A stretch of 64,000 nt of DNA, from contig CAZIOB010000104.1 of NCBI GenBank assembly GCA_964540755.1, forward strand, positions 1 to 64,000. The letters are read 5' to 3'. The notes below the pieces were generated by a model. The model had not been told where the DNA came from. It made no database searches and was given only the letters and a program-made list of their open reading frames with translations. Below, in pieces: positions 61,993 to 64,000 of this stretch; positions within the stretch are counted from its first letter, which is position 1, and each line of letters starts with the position of its first letter. The DNA comes from JAAYJR01 sp964540755. GTDB lineage: Bacteria > Bacteroidota > Bacteroidia > Bacteroidales > Prolixibacteraceae. Made by a program: the position numbers and the translations under genes.

Positions 61993-62078
61993 TTATTCTA
62001 TTAACTACAATTATAACATCCACATAAAATCTTTTAATTTTATTTTAAATCAGTTACAAGAATCAACCTCTGAAATTT

Positions 62079-62104
62079 TTTGCTTATTATTTTAATTATT
62101 TTTG
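62079..62104 (+). promoter_or_regulatory. Candidate pfp promoter
   Basis: TATTTTTG at 62097-62104 matches the -7 consensus. A T-tract at 62076-62081 could supply the -33 box. The leader would be about 28 bases. Confidence 0.4.
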
Positions 62105-62136
62105 ATGCAATAATAAAATTATAATACAAATTAGTT

Positions 62137-63792
62137 ATGATTATTAGTCCCTTACAAAAAGAAAGAGCTAAGTATCAGCCTAAGTTGCCTCTTTCGCTGC
62201 GTTTTGCAATAAGACTGGTTGAAGGAGAAAAAACTAAATCGGCAGCTGATAATGATGAAATTCAGAAATTATTTCCTATTACTTACGGGATGCCTTTGAT
62301 CACATTTGAAAAAGGATCGGATGTTATTGAAAGGTCACCTGTAAATGTAGGTGTTATCCTTTCAGGCGGACAGGCACCGGGCGGGCATAATGTTATTTCA
62401 GGAATTTTCGACGGAATTAAAAATGTTCATCCTGAAAGTAAACTCTATGGATTTCTGGGAGGGCCTGCAGGATTGACAGATCATAAATATTTTGAGTTGA
62501 CGAAAGAAATAATTGACGAATACCGGAATACGGGGGGTTTTGATATTATCGGTTCCGGACGTACAAAGCTTGAAGAAGAGTGGCAATTTGATAAAGGACT
62601 TGAAATAGCCCGGAAGCTTGGACTTAATGCCCTGGTAATTATTGGTGGTGATGATTCTAATACAAATGCCTGTGTACTTGCCGAATATTATGCAAAAATC
62701 AATGCAGGCATACAGGTAATAGGCTGTCCCAAAACCATTGATGGTGATTTGAAAAACGAAATCATTGAAACATCTTTTGGTTTTGATACTGCCACTAAAG
62801 TTTACTCAGAACTGATCGGAAATATAGAACGGGATGCCAACTCGGCAAAAAAATATTGGCATTTCATAAAATTGATGGGACGCTCAGCTTCGCATATTTG
62901 TCTGGAATGCGCACTTAAAACACATCCCAATATAGCGTTGATTTCAGAAGAAGTTGCCGGGGAAAAACAAACTCTTGACGAGATTGTTGATTATATAACC
63001 GATATAGTTGCCAGAAGGTCTGAATCAGGCAAAAATTTTGGTGTTGCTCTTATTCCGGAAGGACTTATAGAGTTCATTCCTGAGATGAAAGATCTGATCG
63101 CAGAGCTGAATGATCTGTTGGCGGAAGGGACATCTACCGGCAATGAGTTTAAGAAGCTGGATCCCGATGAGTCTGCAGAATGGATTGCTTCACACCTGGA
63201 CGATGAATCTTCAGAATTATTCAAGTCGCTGCCTGCTGAAATTGCCAATCAGTTGACACTTGATCGTGATCCTCACGGGAATGTCCAGGTTTCACTGATT
63301 GAAACTGAAAAATTGTTGGGAGAAATGGTGAAAAGCAGGCTCAGTATTATGAAAAAGAATGGAGAGTTCAAAGGCAGTTTTAAAACACAATATCATTTTT
63401 TTGGATACGAAGGTCGTTGTTCCGCTCCATCTAATTTTGATGCTGATTATTGCTATTCACTTGGATATACAGCATCATATCTGATTGCAGAAGGAAAAAC
63501 AGGTTATATGGCATCTGTCAGAAATCTCACTGCCCCGGCAGATGAGTGGATAGCAGGAGGTGTTCCTGTGACGATGATGATGAACCTTGAAAAGCGTCAT
63601 GGTAATTTGAAGCCGGTGATACAGAAAGCATTGGTGAAACTCGATGATGAGCCTTTCAAATATTTAGATAATAAACGTGAAGAATGGGCGATGCAGAATA
63701 GTTATATATATCCCGGCCCAATCCAGTATTTTGGCCCTTCTTCAGTATGTGACCAGACTACGGAAACACTGAAACTTGAAAAATCCTCTTAA
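62137..63792 (+). CDS. pfp: Pyrophosphate-dependent phosphofructokinase
   Basis: The 551-residue enzyme phosphorylates fructose 6-phosphate with pyrophosphate, reversibly. Motifs are ILSGGQAPGGHNVISG (about 74-89), GGDDSNTNA (170-178) and PKTIDGDLKN (198-207). The Asp in GGDDS and the Lys in PKTIDGD favour pyrophosphate over ATP. The length suits the long plant-type class. Together with pckA, this points to a glycolysis and gluconeogenesis that saves ATP. A strong terminator follows. Confidence 0.97.
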   Translation: MIISPLQKERAKYQPKLPLSLRFAIRLVEGEKTKSAADNDEIQKLFPITYGMPLITFEKGSDVIERSPVNVGVILSGGQAPGGHNVISGIFDGIKNVHPESKLYGFLGGPAGLTDHKYFELTKEIIDEYRNTGGFDIIGSGRTKLEEEWQFDKGLEIARKLGLNALVIIGGDDSNTNACVLAEYYAKINAGIQVIGCPKTIDGDLKNEIIETSFGFDTATKVYSELIGNIERDANSAKKYWHFIKLMGRSASHICLECALKTHPNIALISEEVAGEKQTLDEIVDYITDIVARRSESGKNFGVALIPEGLIEFIPEMKDLIAELNDLLAEGTSTGNEFKKLDPDESAEWIASHLDDESSELFKSLPAEIANQLTLDRDPHGNVQVSLIETEKLLGEMVKSRLSIMKKNGEFKGSFKTQYHFFGYEGRCSAPSNFDADYCYSLGYTASYLIAEGKTGYMASVRNLTAPADEWIAGGVPVTMMMNLEKRHGNLKPVIQKALVKLDDEPFKYLDNKREEWAMQNSYIYPGPIQYFGPSSVCDQTTETLKLEKSS

Positions 63793-63850
63793 TAAGGATT
63801 TGAACTTATATACCTGAGTTGCTTTCCTGCTGTTTAGGGGACAGTTTTGA

Positions 63851-63898
63851 AAAAAATATCCCTTTCCTTATTTAACAAAAGAAAGGGATATTTTTTTT
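63851..63898. terminator. Intrinsic terminator between pfp and the leftward gene
   Basis: AAAATATCCCTTTC (63853-63866) pairs with GAAAGGGATATTTT (63881-63894) over 14 bases around a 14-base loop, with T residues after on the plus strand and A residues before. It can work in both directions. Confidence 0.88.
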
Positions 63899-63913
63899 GG
63901 GTTAAATATTTTT

Positions 63914-64000
63914 TCAGAAAATATAACGTATTGAAAGGGCTACCTGGTCAGGGAGAAACTCTGTATGTCCAATAATGCTGAATGTTGGTTTCCAGTCCAG
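63914..64000 (-). CDS. C-terminal end of an outer-membrane protein, cut by the window edge
   Basis: The last 28 residues end in a TGA at 63914-63916. They run LDWKPTFSIIGHTEF and finish QVALSIRYIF, with alternating polar and hydrophobic residues and a terminal Phe, the usual last strand of a beta-barrel. The rest of the gene lies to the right of the window, so the family is unknown. Confidence 0.65.
   Translation of the reverse strand: MDWKPTFSIIGHTEFLPDQVALSIRYIF

Noticed and set aside
1..64000. CRISPR arrays, intact prophage, restriction-modification, toxin-antitoxin pair
   Set aside because: I looked for evenly spaced direct repeats, integrase, portal, capsid, methylase and toxin motifs and saw none. 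The XRE gene at 5576 has no adjacent toxin.

Overview
The window reads as a chromosomal segment of a Bacteroidetes bacterium, most likely an anaerobic or facultative member of the Bacteroidales/Marinilabiliales side. The base composition is AT-rich. A type IX secretion C-terminal sorting domain and TonB-dependent receptor pieces are present. The tmRNA tag GENNYALAA is of the Bacteroides type. Many sites match the Bacteroidetes promoter (TTTG, then about 19 bases, then TAnnTTTG). Several genes belong to families concentrated in this phylum: DUF4301, DUF6340, DUF6913, AraR/NrtR-like NUDIX regulators, and a fused acyltransferase of the amino-lipid type. ATP-dependent PEP carboxykinase plus a pyrophosphate-dependent phosphofructokinase suggest reversible, energy-saving central metabolism. 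This assignment is inference; no 16S rRNA gene is present.

Layout. 1-4.3 kb: the end of a TonB receptor, then a leftward pair, a collagen-like repeat surface protein and a small type IX secretion cargo. 4.4-5.9 kb: a decayed mobile-element scar, with a frameshifted phage tail-like gene between two outward-facing XRE regulator genes. It lies immediately downstream of the tmRNA gene (6.1-6.5 kb), a classic integration site. 6.6-10 kb: NUDIX-type regulator, sodium/solute symporter and a phosphatase. 10.15 kb: tRNA-Asp with its own promoter and terminator. 10.3-14.4 kb: leftward envelope genes and a C1 peptidase. 14.5-18.9 kb: TPR protein, DUF6807 enzyme and SpmA/SpmB-type membrane protein. 18.9-22.1 kb: kdsA, Gfo/Idh/MocA oxidoreductase, SUMF1-like lipoprotein. 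22.1-22.6 kb: a MITE-like element bounded by inverted repeats, with a second copy at 37.35 kb. 22.6-31 kb: lipid kinase, a leftward run ending in dapA, a WecA/TagO-like transferase and a DMT transporter. 31-37.3 kb: MaoC dehydratase, LMW phosphatase, aroE, DUF368 flippase, fused acyltransferase, radical SAM protein. 37.8-49 kb: DUF4301, TPR protein, lipase-like hydrolase, a 1422-residue AsmA-like protein, MFS transporter, ornithine carbamoyltransferase. 49-64 kb: ftsK, lolA-like, aroQ, xerD, pckA, TIGR01777 protein, CLC channel, sugar isomerase, FKBP lipoprotein, CNNM protein, pfp and the end of an outer-membrane protein.

Most of the window is ordinary housekeeping and envelope biology: Kdo, undecaprenyl carrier use and recycling, acylated amino lipids, lipoprotein transport, aromatic amino acids, chromosome segregation and dimer resolution. 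I found no CRISPR array, no toxin-antitoxin or restriction system that can be called intact, and no intact prophage. The signals most worth a second look are: the surface protein with a five-copy His-x-Gly-x-Glu-x-Phe repeat behind a collagen-like stretch; the scar next to ssrA; the MITE-like repeat family; an orphan promoter-terminator pair near 60.6 kb that may encode an RNA of about 80 nt; and the NUDIX regulator that has lost its catalytic glutamates and sits behind an inverted repeat.
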